From positions 1-37,688 of the forward strand of contig JAHTBO010000016.1 in the NCBI GenBank assembly GCA_019166125.1: a DNA stretch of 37,688 nt. Direction: 5' to 3'. Positions 1 to 14,236 of this stretch are shown piece by piece (the first letter of the stretch is position 1; every line of letters starts with the position of its first letter). The position numbers and the translations under genes were made by a program. The notes under the pieces are model-generated. The model searched no databases. It was not told the DNA's origin and saw nothing but the letters and a program-made list of their open reading frames with translations. Origin of the DNA: Alcaligenaceae bacterium CGII-47. GTDB taxonomy: Bacteria; Pseudomonadota; Gammaproteobacteria; Burkholderiales; Burkholderiaceae_B.

Positions 1-495
1 GAGCGTGAGCGTGGCATTGTGAAGGTTGGCGAAGAAATCGAGATTGTCGGGATTCACGACACGGTCAAGACCACCTGCACGGGTGTGGAGATGTTCCGCA
101 AGCTGCTCGACCAAGGTCAGGCGGGGGACAACGTTGGGATTCTGTTGCGCGGCACCAAGCGCGAGGACGTCGAGCGTGGTCAGGTCTTGGCCAAGCCCGG
201 TTCGATCAAGCCACACACGGACTTCACCGCCGAGGTCTACATTCTGTCTAAAGAAGAAGGGGGCCGTCATACGCCGTTCTTTAAGGGCTACCGTCCTCAG
301 TTCTACTTCCGTACGACTGACGTGACGGGCACCATCGAACTGCCTGCCGATAAGGAAATGGTTCTGCCTGGCGATAACATCTCGATCGTGGTGAGCTTGA
401 TTGCACCGATCGCCATGGAGGAAGGCCTGCGTTTCGCTATTCGCGAAGGCGGTCGCACGGTGGGTGCCGGGGTCGTCGCCAAAATCGTTAAGTAA
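1..495 (+). CDS. tuf: Elongation factor Tu, 3' part of gene
   Basis: C-terminal 164 codons of EF-Tu, the GTPase that delivers aminoacyl-tRNA to the ribosome. The gene runs off the left edge and is open from base 1 in frame 1. The visible part covers domains 2 and 3, including VGEEIEIVG, the [10 protein letters not shown] stretch and the C-terminal [12 protein letters not shown], and ends at TAA. It precedes tRNA-Trp and secE, the usual place of the tufB copy in betaproteobacteria. From base 7 it is identical to the other tuf copy as far as that copy is visible. The first six bases (gagcgt, coding ER) do not match the other copy, which has RV there. I suspect a contig-edge artefact rather than a real difference. 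Confidence 0.97.
   Translation, partial: ERERGIVKVGEEIEIVGIHDTVKTTCTGVEMFRKLLDQGQAGDNVGILLRGTKREDVERGQVLAKPGSIKPHTDFTAEVYILSKEEGGRHTPFFKGYRPQFYFRTTDVTGTIELPADKEMVLPGDNISIVVSLIAPIAMEEGLRFAIREGGRTVGAGVVAKIVK
7..194 (+). repeat. tuf direct repeat, left copy (188 bp)
   Basis: Bases 7-194 are identical to 37501-37688, the last bases of the window. Both are the same stretch of a tuf gene. Duplicate tuf genes kept identical by gene conversion are well known in proteobacteria, and such repeats commonly end assembly contigs. Confidence 0.97.
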
Positions 496-535
496 TTTTT
501 GATGTACAATGGTGGGCTTTTAGTCCGCCGAATTT

Positions 536-569
536 AAAAAACGGGGGTACGTGATCGTACCGCCGTTTT
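536..569 (+). terminator. Terminator-like hairpin between tuf and tRNA-Trp
   Basis: An A-run is followed by a stem of about 12 pairs (540-551 with 556-567) with one G-G mismatch at 545/562, loop TGAT, and a T-run at 566-569. It lies 26 bases past the tuf stop (570 is the first base after the T-run) and only 8 bases before tRNA-Trp. It may end the tuf transcript or serve as a processing site; read-through into the tRNA and secE is possible. A TACAAT element at 505-510 could be a -10 box for the tRNA, but I see no good -35. Confidence 0.6.
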
Positions 570-577
570 CGAGGTTT

Positions 578-653
578 AGGGGTATAGCTCAATTGGCAGA
601 GCGTCGGTCTCCAAAACCGAAGGTTGTAGGTTCGATTCCTACTGCCCCTGCCA
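578..653 (+). tRNA. trpT: tRNA-Trp (anticodon CCA)
   Basis: A 76-base cloverleaf. The acceptor stem AGGGGTA pairs with TGCCCCT (one G-T pair), the anticodon stem TCGGT/ACCGA encloses loop CTCCAAA with anticodon CCA at 611-613, the T-arm contains GGTTCGATTCC, and CCA is encoded at 651-653. It lies between tuf and secE, the usual order in betaproteobacteria, and is probably cotranscribed with secE-nusG. Confidence 0.97.
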
Positions 654-696
654 CAGACCACTTCGTTGCGCTTGTCGCGGCGTCACCAGCCGGAAT

Positions 697-1077
697 ATGT
701 CACACCAGAACGTAGAAACAGTTAACCGCGCTGCAGATCGTATCAAACTCGGTCTGGCCGTGCTAGTTATTGCCGCAGGCATCGTCGCATATTCTGTGTT
801 CGATAGTCAGCCAGCTTATATTCGCGTTGGGGCCTTCATCGGCGGCCTGCTCATTGCTGCGTTGATTGCCTGGTTCAGCGATACCGGTCGGCGCACGATC
901 GCTTTTGCGCACGAGGCTTATAACGAGACTCGCCGCGTGGTATGGCCCACCCGCAAGGAAACCACACAGATGACTGCTGTGGTATTTGCCTTCGTCGTGG
1001 CAATGGGCGCTTTGCTCTGGATTGCCGATAAGCTGCTCGAGTGGATCATTTATGGCCTGCTGCTGGGCTGGAAATAA
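697..1077 (+). CDS. secE: Preprotein translocase subunit SecE
   Basis: A 126-residue inner-membrane subunit of the SecYEG channel. It has three predicted membrane helices (about residues 17-33, 43-61 and 92-118), like the long enterobacterial SecE and unlike the one-helix form. The conserved cytoplasmic amphipathic segment with ETRRVVWPTRKE, which contacts SecY, is at about residues 77-89. ATG at 697 is the only reasonable start; its ribosome-binding site is weak (GGA). nusG starts 9 bases after the stop, the usual secE-nusG pair. Confidence 0.97.
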   Translation: MSHQNVETVNRAADRIKLGLAVLVIAAGIVAYSVFDSQPAYIRVGAFIGGLLIAALIAWFSDTGRRTIAFAHEAYNETRRVVWPTRKETTQMTAVVFAFVVAMGALLWIADKLLEWIIYGLLLGWK

Positions 1078-1086
1078 AGGAACCCC

Positions 1087-1620
1087 ATGAGCAAACGTTG
1101 GTATGTTGTTCACGTCTATTCAGGTATGGAAAAGAGCGTTCACAAGGCGCTCGTCGAGCGTATCGAGCGCGCCGGCCTGCAGACGTCGTTCGGTCGTATT
1201 CTGGTGCCCTCAGAGGAAGTGGTCGAAATCAAGGGTGGAAAAAAATCCATTAGTGAGCGGCGCATTTTCCCCGGCTATGTCATGGTAGAGATGGATCTGA
1301 CGGACGAGACGTGGCATTTGGTTAAAAACACCAATCGGGTGACCGGTTTTCTTGGCGGCTCGGGGAATAGACCAGCGCCGATCTCGGATCGCGAAGTCGA
1401 AAAAATTCTCTCGCAAATGGAAGAAGGCGTCGAAAAGCCGCGGCCCAAGGTGTTGTTTGAGGTGGGCGAGCTGGTGCGTGTCAAGGACGGCCCGTTTGCG
1501 GATTTCAACGGCAATGTCGAAGAAGTCAATTACGAAAAAAGTAAGGTGCGGGTTTCAGTCACAATTTTTGGCCGGGCCACACCTGTAGAGCTGGATTTCG
1601 GTCAGGTCGAAAAGGTCTGA
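1087..1620 (+). CDS. nusG: Transcription termination/antitermination protein NusG
   Basis: A 177-residue NusG that binds the RpoB/RpoC clamp through its N-terminal NGN domain (from [13 protein letters not shown] to about residue 115) and links RNA polymerase to Rho or to ribosomal protein S10 through the C-terminal KOW domain ([16 protein letters not shown] at about 125-140). The [11 protein letters not shown] segment is typical. The length is normal and the start is fixed by a preceding AAAGGAA (1076-1082). It is cotranscribed with secE. Confidence 0.98.
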   Translation: MSKRWYVVHVYSGMEKSVHKALVERIERAGLQTSFGRILVPSEEVVEIKGGKKSISERRIFPGYVMVEMDLTDETWHLVKNTNRVTGFLGGSGNRPAPISDREVEKILSQMEEGVEKPRPKVLFEVGELVRVKDGPFADFNGNVEEVNYEKSKVRVSVTIFGRATPVELDFGQVEKV

Positions 1621-1683
1621 TTTTATTAACCCGGGGAGCCTGAGGCAGTCGTATCAGGCGTTAGCACCCGACAGGAGCATCGC
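1621..1683 (+). promoter_or_regulatory. rplK leader with hairpin, possible L1 control site
   Basis: The 63 bases before rplK contain a perfect 6-bp stem GCCTGA/TCAGGC (1638-1643 with 1654-1659) and a strong Shine-Dalgarno AGGAG (1673-1677), 6 bases from the ATG. In E. coli, L1 represses the rplK-rplA mRNA by binding near the rplK start, so this hairpin is a candidate for the equivalent site. This rests on position only; I did not identify the rRNA-mimic sequence. Confidence 0.3.
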
Positions 1684-2118
1684 ATGGCGAAGAAAATCGT
1701 CGGCTTCATCAAGCTGCAAGTGCCAGCTGGTAAAGCCAATCCGTCCCCTCCGATTGGCCCGGCTCTGGGTCAGCGCGGTTTGAACATTATGGAATTCTGC
1801 AAGGCGTTTAACGCCAAGACGCAGGGCCTAGAGCCCGGTCTGCCGATCCCCGTTGTGATCACCGCTTTTGCCGACAAGAGCTTTACCTTCATCATGAAGA
1901 CGCCGCCGGCGACAATCCTGATCAAGAAGGCCGTCGGTTTGCAAAAGGGTTCTGCTGCCCCGAATACCGCAAAGGTTGGTGTGCTGACACGCGCCCAAGC
2001 CGAAGAAATCGCCCAAACCAAACGGCCCGATCTGACGGCTGCTGATCTGGACGCTGCTGTACGCACTATCGCTGGCAGCGCACGTAGCATGGGTATCGAC
2101 GTTGAAGGAGTGGTGTAA
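1684..2118 (+). CDS. rplK: 50S ribosomal protein L11
   Basis: A 144-residue L11, which binds 23S rRNA at the GTPase-associated centre and is needed for the stringent response. The N-terminal domain carries the proline-rich [19 protein letters not shown], the site associated with thiopeptide binding. The C-terminal RNA-binding domain ends with [13 protein letters not shown]. Length is normal. rplA follows 2 bases after the stop, the standard L11-L1 unit. Confidence 0.98.
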   Translation: MAKKIVGFIKLQVPAGKANPSPPIGPALGQRGLNIMEFCKAFNAKTQGLEPGLPIPVVITAFADKSFTFIMKTPPATILIKKAVGLQKGSAAPNTAKVGVLTRAQAEEIAQTKRPDLTAADLDAAVRTIAGSARSMGIDVEGVV

Positions 2119-2120
2119 TC

Positions 2121-2816
2121 ATGGCTAAGCTCTCTAAGCGTGCAGCGGCGATCGCAGCCAAGATCGATCGCACCAAGTTTTATCCTGTGACCGAGGCCCT
2201 GGCGTTGGTCAAGGACACTGCAACAGCCAAGTTCAATGAATCTATTGACGTGGCGGTGCAGCTTGGAATTGACCCTAAGAAATCCGACCAATTGGTTCGT
2301 GGCTCGGTGGTGTTACCTGCCGGGACGGGTAAGTCTGTTCGTGTCGCGGTATTCGCTCAAGGCGAAAAGGCGGAGGCGGCTAAGGCTGCGGGCGCCGATA
2401 TCGTCGGTATGGATGACCTTGCCGAGAGCATCAAGGCAGGTAATATCGACTTTGATATTGTCATCGCCTCGCCCGATACTATGCGTGTGGTCGGTGCGCT
2501 GGGTCAGATTCTTGGCCCCCGGGGCCTGATGCCTAACCCCAAGGTCGGCACGGTGACGCCTGATGTTGTGACGGCAGTCAAGAACGCCAAGGCGGGTCAG
2601 GTGCAATATCGTACTGATAAGGCCGGGATCATTCATGCAACGATTGGCCGTGCGTCGTTTGACGTCGAGCAATTACAAACTAACCTGGCTGCCCTGATGG
2701 ATGCGCTGCAAAAAGCGCGTCCGGCCGCAGCCAAGGGCATTTATCTGCGCAAGGTCGCCGTTTCATCCACGATGGGTGGCGGTGCTCGCGTCGAGCTTGC
2801 CTCGCTGGCTGTTTAG
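2121..2816 (+). CDS. rplA: 50S ribosomal protein L1
   Basis: A 231-residue L1 that forms the ribosomal L1 stalk and, in other bacteria, represses its own rplK-rplA mRNA. The family signature is clear around residues 119-140 ([18 protein letters not shown]), and the C-terminal region has the expected [12 protein letters not shown]. Length is normal. GGAG lies 10 bases before the ATG, inside the end of rplK. A 232-base leader separates it from rplJ. Confidence 0.98.
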   Translation: MAKLSKRAAAIAAKIDRTKFYPVTEALALVKDTATAKFNESIDVAVQLGIDPKKSDQLVRGSVVLPAGTGKSVRVAVFAQGEKAEAAKAAGADIVGMDDLAESIKAGNIDFDIVIASPDTMRVVGALGQILGPRGLMPNPKVGTVTPDVVTAVKNAKAGQVQYRTDKAGIIHATIGRASFDVEQLQTNLAALMDALQKARPAAAKGIYLRKVAVSSTMGGGARVELASLAV

Positions 2817-2849
2817 TTTAACAACCAGTTAATTGTACTTTGGGCTGTA

Positions 2850-3048
2850 GCCGGTCTTCGGATCGGATGCCGCTGTCAAAGACCGCTGGAGCCAAAATCG
2901 TTGGTGGATTGCGGCTTAATCCCGGGTAATTGACCGGATCCAGCGTAGACGGCGCCCAGGAAGAATTCTTTCAAGAACTCGACCAGGTGCGCCGCATTCG
3001 GTTGACGCAAGGGAGCCTCCCGAGCGTCGTTAGATGGAGTGTTCAAGC
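2850..3048 (+). ncRNA. L10 leader (rplJL autoregulatory mRNA leader), candidate
   Basis: The 232 bases between rplA and rplJ hold no gene. They contain a 7-bp stem CGGTCTT/AAGACCG (2852-2858 with 2879-2885) followed by GCTGGAGCC, then further purine-rich single-stranded segments. In bacteria the L10(L12)4 complex represses rplJL by binding a structured leader at this position. Location, length and hairpins fit; I cannot test the consensus kink-turn here. Near the 3' end, GGAG at 3036-3039 is the rplJ ribosome-binding site. I found no convincing promoter in this interval. Confidence 0.5.
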
Positions 3049-3573
3049 ATGAGTCTCAATCGCCAAGAAAAAGCGGTCGTTATCGAGGAAGTCTCGGCGC
3101 AGGTCGCCAAGGCCCAGTCGATTATCGTCGCTGAGTATCGTGGTTTGGACGTCGCCTCCGTAACCGTATTGCGCAAAACCGCGCGTGAGTCAGGTGTGTA
3201 CCTGCGCGTATTGAAAAATACGCTGGTTAGCCGTGCTGTGGTGGGAAGTCCTTTCGAGGATATTACTGCTCAGCTGACTGGTCCGTTGATCTATGCGATC
3301 AGCACGGATCCAGTCTCGGCAGCCAAGGTGCTCGCCGAATTCGCTAAGTCAAACGACAAACTGGTCATCAAGTGTGGGGCATTGCCCAACAGCCTGCTGA
3401 GCCAGGATGGTGTCAAGGCTCTGGCCACGATGCCGTCTCGTGATGAACTGCTGTCGAAACTCATGGGTACCATGCAGGCACCGATCACGCAATTTGTGCG
3501 TACGCTCAACGAAGTACCTACCAAGTTCGTGCGCGGCCTCGCAGCCGTTTGCGAACAGAAACAGGCGGCGTAA
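3049..3573 (+). CDS. rplJ: 50S ribosomal protein L10
   Basis: A 174-residue L10, the base of the ribosomal L7/L12 stalk. The N-terminal rRNA-binding domain has [17 protein letters not shown] and [12 protein letters not shown], and the C-terminal helix that holds L12 dimers ends in [10 protein letters not shown]. An ATG 15 bases upstream is in frame, but I prefer ATG at 3049: GGAG at 3036-3039 gives correct spacing and MSLNRQEK is the usual start in betaproteobacteria. It is paired with rplL. Confidence 0.97.
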   Translation: MSLNRQEKAVVIEEVSAQVAKAQSIIVAEYRGLDVASVTVLRKTARESGVYLRVLKNTLVSRAVVGSPFEDITAQLTGPLIYAISTDPVSAAKVLAEFAKSNDKLVIKCGALPNSLLSQDGVKALATMPSRDELLSKLMGTMQAPITQFVRTLNEVPTKFVRGLAAVCEQKQAA

Positions 3574-3651
3574 GTTCCTCTCTGTTTTGTGTAATTCGTC
3601 GTTACGAGCGATCACCAAACCTGGTTTAAATATTTATCTGGAGTTCTAAAA

Positions 3652-4029
3652 ATGGCACTTAGCAAAGCTGAAATCCTCGACGCCGTAGGCGCGATGTCTG
3701 TTCTGGAATTGTCCGAGCTGATCAAGGACATGGAAGAAAAATTCGGCGTGTCGGCTGCTGCCGCTGCCGTGGCTGTCGCAGCACCTGCTGCGGGTGCAGC
3801 GGCTGCTGCCGAAGAGCAGACCGAATTCACGGTCATGTTGACTGAAATCGGCGCTAACAAGGTCAGCGTCATCAAGGCCGTGCGTGAAATTACAGGCCTG
3901 GGCTTAAAAGAAGCCAAGGATCTGGTTGACGCAACGCCTAAGGCTGTCAAGGAAGGCGTGGACAAGGCTGCAGGCGAAGACGCCAAGAAAAAGCTTGAAG
4001 AAGCTGGCGCCAAGGTCGAGCTTAAATAA
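3652..4029 (+). CDS. rplL: 50S ribosomal protein L7/L12
   Basis: A 125-residue L7/L12, the multicopy stalk protein that recruits translational GTPases. The order is an N-terminal dimerisation domain (to about 35), an Ala-rich flexible hinge (about 38-56, runs of AAAA and [14 protein letters not shown]), and a C-terminal domain with [20 protein letters not shown] at about 68-87. A GGAG ribosome-binding site precedes the ATG. The gene is followed by a hairpin with a T-run that separates it from rpoB. Confidence 0.98.
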   Translation: MALSKAEILDAVGAMSVLELSELIKDMEEKFGVSAAAAAVAVAAPAAGAAAAAEEQTEFTVMLTEIGANKVSVIKAVREITGLGLKEAKDLVDATPKAVKEGVDKAAGEDAKKKLEEAGAKVELK

Positions 4030-4043
4030 GACCTCGCTAGTCT

Positions 4044-4075
4044 GCCCGGGAAGGCGATTGTCTTTCCGGGCTTTT
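4044..4075 (+). terminator. Attenuator/terminator between rplL and rpoB
   Basis: A 10-pair stem (4044-4053 with 4062-4071; GCCCGG paired with CCGGGC plus one G-T pair) with an 8-base loop, followed by TTTT at 4072-4075. It lies 15 bases after the rplL stop. In E. coli a partial terminator at this position lowers rpoBC expression relative to the ribosomal proteins, so partial read-through is likely. Confidence 0.75.
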
Positions 4076-4080
4076 GCGTT

Positions 4081-4133
4081 TCCAGAAAACCCGCGTTTAA
4101 TCGCCTCGCGGTCCCAAAGCCGGGTTTTCTGGA
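4081..4133 (+). repeat. Perfect 13-bp inverted repeat in rpoB leader
   Basis: TCCAGAAAACCCG (4081-4093) is exactly complementary to 4121-4133, with a 27-base loop. It follows the rplL attenuator directly and ends 55 bases before the rpoB start. In E. coli an RNase III-processed structure lies between rplL and rpoB; this long stem is a plausible counterpart. Its 3' arm contains TTTT but is not followed by a T-run. Confidence 0.7.
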
Positions 4134-4188
4134 GTCGTAAACCGTGGCCGTGGTTGACGGCCTATGTAACCCTCGAGTCGGAGTGCTC

Positions 4189-7100
4189 ATGCCTTATTCG
4201 TACACCGAAAAGAAGCGCATACGCAAAAGTTTTGCCAAGCGTGAGGACGTTCAAGACGTCCCGTATCTGCTGGCTACTCAACTGCAGTCGTTTAGAACAT
4301 TTCTTCAGTCAGAAACTGTACCATCCAAACGCAAAGAAGAGGGCCTACAAGCCGCCTTCAGTTCTATTTTTCCTATTGTCAGCCATAACCAGATGGCGCG
4401 GCTGGAGTTCGTCAGCTATGTGCTGGGAACGCCGGTGTTTGATGTCAAGGAATGCCAGCTTCGCGGGCTGACCTATGCCTCACCGCTACGTGCCAAAGTG
4501 CGTCTGGTGCTGATGGACCGTGAGGTGAGCAAGCCCACAGTCAAAGAGATCAAGGAACAAGAGGTCTACATGGGTGAAATGCCACTCATGACGGACACAG
4601 GTTCCTTCGTCATCAATGGCACCGAGCGTGTGATCGTCTCGCAGTTGCACCGCTCGCCAGGCGTGTTCTTTGAGCACGACCGGGGCAAGACCCACAGTTC
4701 GGGCAAGCTGCTCTTTTCGGCTCGCGTGATCCCTTATCGTGGCTCGTGGCTGGACTTTGAGTTCGACCCCAAGGATATTCTGTTTTTCCGTATTGATCGT
4801 CGCCGCAAGATGCCGGTGTCGATCCTGCTCAAGTCTATCGGCATGAGCGTTGAAGCCATTCTGGCCTATTTTTCGAGCTTTGACCATATTACCTTGCATC
4901 AGGAAGGTGGCATGCTCGAATTTGTGCCGGATCGCTGGAAGGGCGAAATTGCGCGCTTCAATATCAGTGATAAGCAAGGCAATGTGATTGTCGAGAAGGA
5001 CAAGCGCATCAACGCCAAGAACTTGCGCGACCTGACGGCCGCCAAGGTAGACCATATTTCGGTTCCCGAAGACTACCTGTTGGGCCGGGTTTTAGCCAAA
5101 AATGTCGTAAACCCGGAAACGGGCGAGGTGCTGGGTAACGCCAATGACGAGCTCACCGAGTCCATGCTCGCCGAGATGCGCGTGGCGGGTATCGATAAGA
5201 TCGAGACCTTGTACATCAACGATCTGAACGAGGGTGCGTACATTTCCTCGACCTTGCGTACCGATGATACCGCCGACCAAATGGCGGCGCGCGTGGCGAT
5301 CTATCGCATGATGCGTCCAGGCGAGCCCCCGACCGAGGATGCTGTCGAGGCCCTGTTCCAGCGCCTGTTCTACAGCGAAGACACTTACGATCTGTCGCGC
5401 GTGGGCCGCATGAAGGTGAATAGTCGTCTGGGCCGCAATGTCGGCACAGAAGGCGAATTGACCCTGACCAATGAGGACATCCTCGAGACCATCAAGATCC
5501 TGGTGGATCTGCGTAATGGTCGGGGTCAGATCGATGATATTGATCACCTGGGCAATCGCCGTGTACGGTGTGTGGGCGAGCTGGCCGAGAATCAATTCCG
5601 TGCTGGACTGGTGCGTGTCGAGCGCGCAGTCAAAGAGCGTCTGGGACAGGCCGAGACTGAAAACCTCATGCCGCATGATCTGATTAACTCCAAGCCCATT
5701 TCTGCGGCCATTAAAGAGTTCTTCGGATCGAGCCAGCTCTCGCAGTTCATGGACCAGACCAACCCGCTATCCGAGATCACGCACAAGCGTCGCGTCTCGG
5801 CGCTGGGACCAGGCGGTTTGACGCGTGAGCGTGCCGGCTTTGAAGTGCGTGACGTTCATCCGACACATTATGGCCGTGTCTGCCCGATCGAGACGCCAGA
5901 AGGCCCGAATATTGGTCTGATCAACTCGCTGGCGCTCTACGCGCGATTGAACGAGTACGGTTTCCTGGAAACCCCATACCGCAAGATCATCGATGGCAAG
6001 GTCAGTGATCAGATTGATTACTTATCTGCGATCGAAGAGAGCCACTACGTCATCGCCCAGGCGAATGCCCATCTGGATGATGAAGGTCGTTTTGTTGACG
6101 ATCTGGTGGCGTGTCGTGAGGCCGGCGAGACCATGCTGACGGCACCAGATAATGTTCATTACATGGATATCGCACCGTCGCAAATTGTTTCGGTTGCCGC
6201 ATCACTGATTCCGTTCCTCGAGCATGATGACGCCAACCGCGCTTTGATGGGTGCCAACATGCAGCGCCAGGCAGTCCCTTGCTTGCGCCCTGAAAAGCCG
6301 CTGGTGGGGACGGGTATCGAACGCACCGTTGCCATGGACTCGGGGACGACCGTACAGGCGACACGTGGTGGCGTGGTGGATCATGTGGACGCCGAGCGCG
6401 TCGTGATCCGCGTGAATGACGATGAGGATATCGCAGGCCAGGTCGGGGTTGATATCTATAACCTCAAGAAATACACACGTTCCAACCAGAACACCAATAT
6501 CAACCAACGGCCGATTGTGTCGCGTGGTGATATGGTGGCGCGCGGCGACGTCTTGGCTGATGGCGCCTCGACAGACCTGGGCGAGTTGGCCCTGGGCCAG
6601 AACATGCTCATCGCATTCATGCCCTGGAATGGCTACAACTTTGAGGACTCCGTACTGATCTCAGAGCGCATCGTGGCAGATGATCGCTACACTTCGATTC
6701 ACATCGAAGAGCTGACCGTTGTTGCCCGCGATACCAAACTGGGCGCAGAGGAAATCACCCGCGACATCAGCAATCTGGCCGAGTTGCAACTTAATCGGCT
6801 TGATGATTCCGGCATCGTGCATATTGGTGCCGAAGTGCGCGCCGACGACGTGCTGGTCGGTAAGGTCACGCCCAAGGGCGAGACACAGCTGACCCCCGAG
6901 GAAAAGCTGCTGCGTGCGATTTTTGGTGAAAAGGCCTCAGACGTCAAGGATACCTCGCTGCGCGTGCCCTCGGGCATGATCGGCACGGTCATTGATGTTC
7001 AGGTCTTTACTCGCGAAGGGATCGAGCGCGATAAACGCGCCCAATCCATTATTGATGACGAGCTGCGCCGCTACCGTCAGGACCTGAACGACCAATTGCG

Positions 7101-8300
7101 TATCGTCGAGAACGACGCGTTTGATCGGGTGCATAAAACCTTGCTGGGCAAGACCGTCAATGGTGGGCCGCGTAAGCTCGCCAAGGGGGCGGTTCTCACC
7201 GAGGAATACCTGACAGATCTTGACCGCTGGCAGTGGTTCGATATTCGCTTGGCTGATGAAGAGCATGCCGTAGGCCTTGAGCAGGTCAAGGAGTCGATCG
7301 AGCAAAAACGCCACCAATTCGATCTGGCCTTTGAGGAAAAGCGTAAAAAGCTCACGCAAGGCGACGAGTTGCCGCCTGGCGTGCTGAAGATGATCAAGGT
7401 CTACCTGGCCGTCAAGCGTCGCTTGCAGCCAGGTGACAAGATGGCGGGTCGTCACGGCAACAAGGGCGTGGTCTCGCGCATCACCCCAATCGAAGACATG
7501 CCGCACATGGCCGACGGTACGCCTGTGGACATCGTATTGAACCCGCTCGGTGTCCCCTCACGGATGAACATCGGACAGGTGCTTGAAGTTCATCTGGGCT
7601 GGGCGGCAAAGGGTTTAGGCCATCGGATCAATGATCTGATCGAGGATGAGCGTGGCGTGCAGGTCAAGGACGTGCGTGCTTATCTGGATACGATCTACAA
7701 CACCTGCGGTACACCGGTCAAGCTTCAGGCCCTAAGCGATGACGAGATCATGGATCTGGCGCGAAACCTGCGTGGGGGCGTTCCGCTGGCGACACCGGTG
7801 TTTGATGGTGCTGCCGAAGAAGATATCACCCGCATGCTCGAGATCGCCTATCCTGACGAGATTGCCGAACGACTCAAGCTCACCAGCGGTCGTACTCAGG
7901 CATGGCTCACGGACGGGCGTACGGGCGAACAGTTCGAACGACCGGTCACGGTGGGTTATATGCACTTCCTCAAGCTGCACCACCTGGTCGACGACAAGAT
8001 GCACGCGCGCTCGACTGGACCGTACTCCCTCGTCACCCAGCAACCGCTGGGTGGTAAGGCACAGTTCGGTGGTCAGCGTTTCGGTGAAATGGAAGTCTGG
8101 GCCCTCGAAGCCTACGGCGCGGCCTACACGCTGCAGGAGATGCTCACGGTCAAATCTGATGATATTTTGGGCCGTACCAAGGTCTACGAAAACATCGTCA
8201 AGGGCGATCATGTGATCGACGCGGGCATGCCAGAGTCCTTCAACGTGCTGGTCAAGGAAATTCGATCCCTGTCCCTGGACATGGATCTGGAGCGTAAATA

Positions 8301-8301
<1 letters not shown>
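4189..8301 (+). CDS. rpoB: DNA-directed RNA polymerase subunit beta
   Basis: A 1370-residue beta subunit, the betaproteobacterial length. The reading frame extends 15 codons upstream, but ATG at 4189 ([18 protein letters not shown]) has GGAG at 4180-4183 and the expected N-terminus. The rifampicin region near residue 515-540 reads [16 protein letters not shown] followed by [14 protein letters not shown], with wild-type residues at the usual resistance positions (Asp of MDQ, His of THK, Ser of VSAL), so rifampicin sensitivity is predicted. The C-terminus has [20 protein letters not shown]. Its stop overlaps the rpoC start by one base. Confidence 0.98.
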
Positions 8302-12566
<4,265 letters not shown>

Positions 12567-12588
12567 AGCCGACCCGCTGTTTTAGCAC

Positions 12589-12624
12589 CAATGAAAAGCG
12601 CCCCTTCGGGGGCGTTTTTCATTG
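12589..12624. terminator. Bidirectional terminator with UUCG loop
   Basis: A 16-pair stem (12589-12604 with 12609-12624, one G-T pair) closes on the tetraloop TTCG. The sequence has a T-rich arm on both strands, so it can end rpoC from the left and the CoA-transferase operon (minus strand, stop at 12647) from the right. It marks the left border of the catabolic block. Confidence 0.93.
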
Positions 12625-12646
12625 CTTGAAGGATCTGCGGATCGTA

Positions 12647-14227
12647 TTAATCGTGCATAAAGTATTGCGCAGACATCGTCTGGAGATCCGTTGCGACAAT
12701 AGGTAAGAAACCCATCTGGTCGAGGACATCCCGGCGTAAGTCGATGCCCGGTGCAATCTCGAATAGCTCGATGCCTTGTGGGGTCAGTCTGAAGTTCGCC
12801 CGTTCGGTTAAGTAGAGGACCTGCTGCTCGCGTGCCAGACTGCTTTGGCCGCTAAAGGATATTTGCTCTACCGTGTCGACAAGCTTTTTGATTGAACCTT
12901 GCTCGCGCACCACGATTTGGCCATTGCCGATGTCCAGCTGCACCCCTTTGGCTGTTAGCGTTCCGCAAAATACAACTTTTCGGGCATTTTGCGCGATGTC
13001 TATAAAGCCGCCAGGACCAACGGCGAGGCCGCCCAGCTTGGTCGCGTTTACATTACCGTCCTTGTCGAACTCGCCAAAGCCCAGGAAAGCAATATCCAGG
13101 CCGCCACCACAGTAGAGGTCAAACTGTGTGGGGGCGTCGAGTATGGCGGTGGCATTTCTTGCATAGCCAAACATCGTGCCATCGACCAAGGAACCGCCAT
13201 AGATACCATGTTCGATCGTTTGATAGATTTGGTTTTGCTCGCCTCGCGCAGCCAGTAATTTCGCGACCGCGTCGGGCACCCCAACACCAAAATTGACCAA
13301 TGGACGTTTTTTATCGGTGTTCAGGCATTCTATGGCTGCGCGCCGAGCAATGGTTTGGCGCGCAGTCAGCGCGCCGCTGGATTCGGCGAACGCGGTGGTA
13401 CGATCGAGCGCCTCACTGGCAGCGCGGGGCGCACCAGTCAGCTCACCACTAAACGCGGGATCGAAGGGGATGTCATAGCTGGTTCGCTGGTCAGGATCGA
13501 TCACGATGGCATCGACCCATGCCGCCGGAATGTAGACCTCGCGTGCCTTCAGTGAGCCTCTGGGCACGCGCTCTTTGACCTGTACGATGACCTTGCCGCG
13601 GCTATTATGTGCCGCCAGGGCGAGCGACTGGGCGTCCAGGTTGGCGGCCTCGTGTTCAAAGCTGATGTTGCCATCCTCGTCTGCGGCGCTTGCGCGGATA
13701 ATCGCCACGTGAATCGGGAACGGCTTGTAGCGCAGGTACTCGCGCCCGGCTATCTGTATCACCTCAGAGAGGTCTTCAGTAGCGCTGGCGTTCATTTTGC
13801 CCCCGTCCAGACGGGGGTCGCAGACGGTGCCCAGCCCCACATGGGTAAACAAGCCAGGGCGGCCCGCGCCGATCTCGCGCATGAGTTGACTGCATACGCC
13901 TGCAGGCAGGATATAGGCCTCAATTTTTTCGTCAATGGCAAGTTGTTGCATGGCTGGTGACCAGACCCAGTGGCCGCCGATGACGCGTTTGACCAGTCCC
14001 TCGTGAGCAAAGCAATTCATGCCTTTTGTCCTTTTATCGCCCAGGCCAAGGGCGTGGATGACGGTCAGCATACGTGGTGTCTGGGTGGACAGATAGTGGG
14101 TCTGGATGGCATCGAATAGGTAGCTGGCTTCCATGAGGCCGCCCCCGCCGCCCATCAGGCCGACGGTGTCGCCGTCACGAATCAGTTCGACGGCCTGTTG
14201 GGCACTCATGAATTTTTCGTTAGTCAT
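12647..14227 (-). CDS. Family I CoA-transferase (acetate/3-oxoacid type)
   Basis: A 526-residue protein with both halves of a class I CoA-transferase fused in one chain, as in propionate CoA-transferase and E. coli YdiF (similar length). The N-terminal half starts with a glycine-rich MGGGGGLMEASYLFDA segment. The C-terminal half has the EXG motif TIEHGIYGG, placing the catalytic Glu that forms the glutamyl-CoA intermediate at about residue 339. Such enzymes move CoA from acetyl-, propionyl- or succinyl-CoA to a free acid. It starts 9 bases after the acyl-CoA dehydrogenase stop and is the last gene of the left arm. Role here (inference): activating the carboxylic acid substrate or an intermediate. 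Confidence 0.9.
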   Translation of the reverse strand: MTNEKFMSAQQAVELIRDGDTVGLMGGGGGLMEASYLFDAIQTHYLSTQTPRMLTVIHALGLGDKRTKGMNCFAHEGLVKRVIGGHWVWSPAMQQLAIDEKIEAYILPAGVCSQLMREIGAGRPGLFTHVGLGTVCDPRLDGGKMNASATEDLSEVIQIAGREYLRYKPFPIHVAIIRASAADEDGNISFEHEAANLDAQSLALAAHNSRGKVIVQVKERVPRGSLKAREVYIPAAWVDAIVIDPDQRTSYDIPFDPAFSGELTGAPRAASEALDRTTAFAESSGALTARQTIARRAAIECLNTDKKRPLVNFGVGVPDAVAKLLAARGEQNQIYQTIEHGIYGGSLVDGTMFGYARNATAILDAPTQFDLYCGGGLDIAFLGFGEFDKDGNVNATKLGGLAVGPGGFIDIAQNARKVVFCGTLTAKGVQLDIGNGQIVVREQGSIKKLVDTVEQISFSGQSSLAREQQVLYLTERANFRLTPQGIELFEIAPGIDLRRDVLDQMGFLPIVATDLQTMSAQYFMHD

Positions 14228-14236
14228 GGTGAGTTC

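Noticed and set aside
3612-4190. A 192-codon minus-strand frame across rplL and the rpoB leader
   Set aside because: It is antisense to the Ala-rich hinge of L7/L12, which produces a low-complexity Ala/Thr-like sequence; no real protein features.
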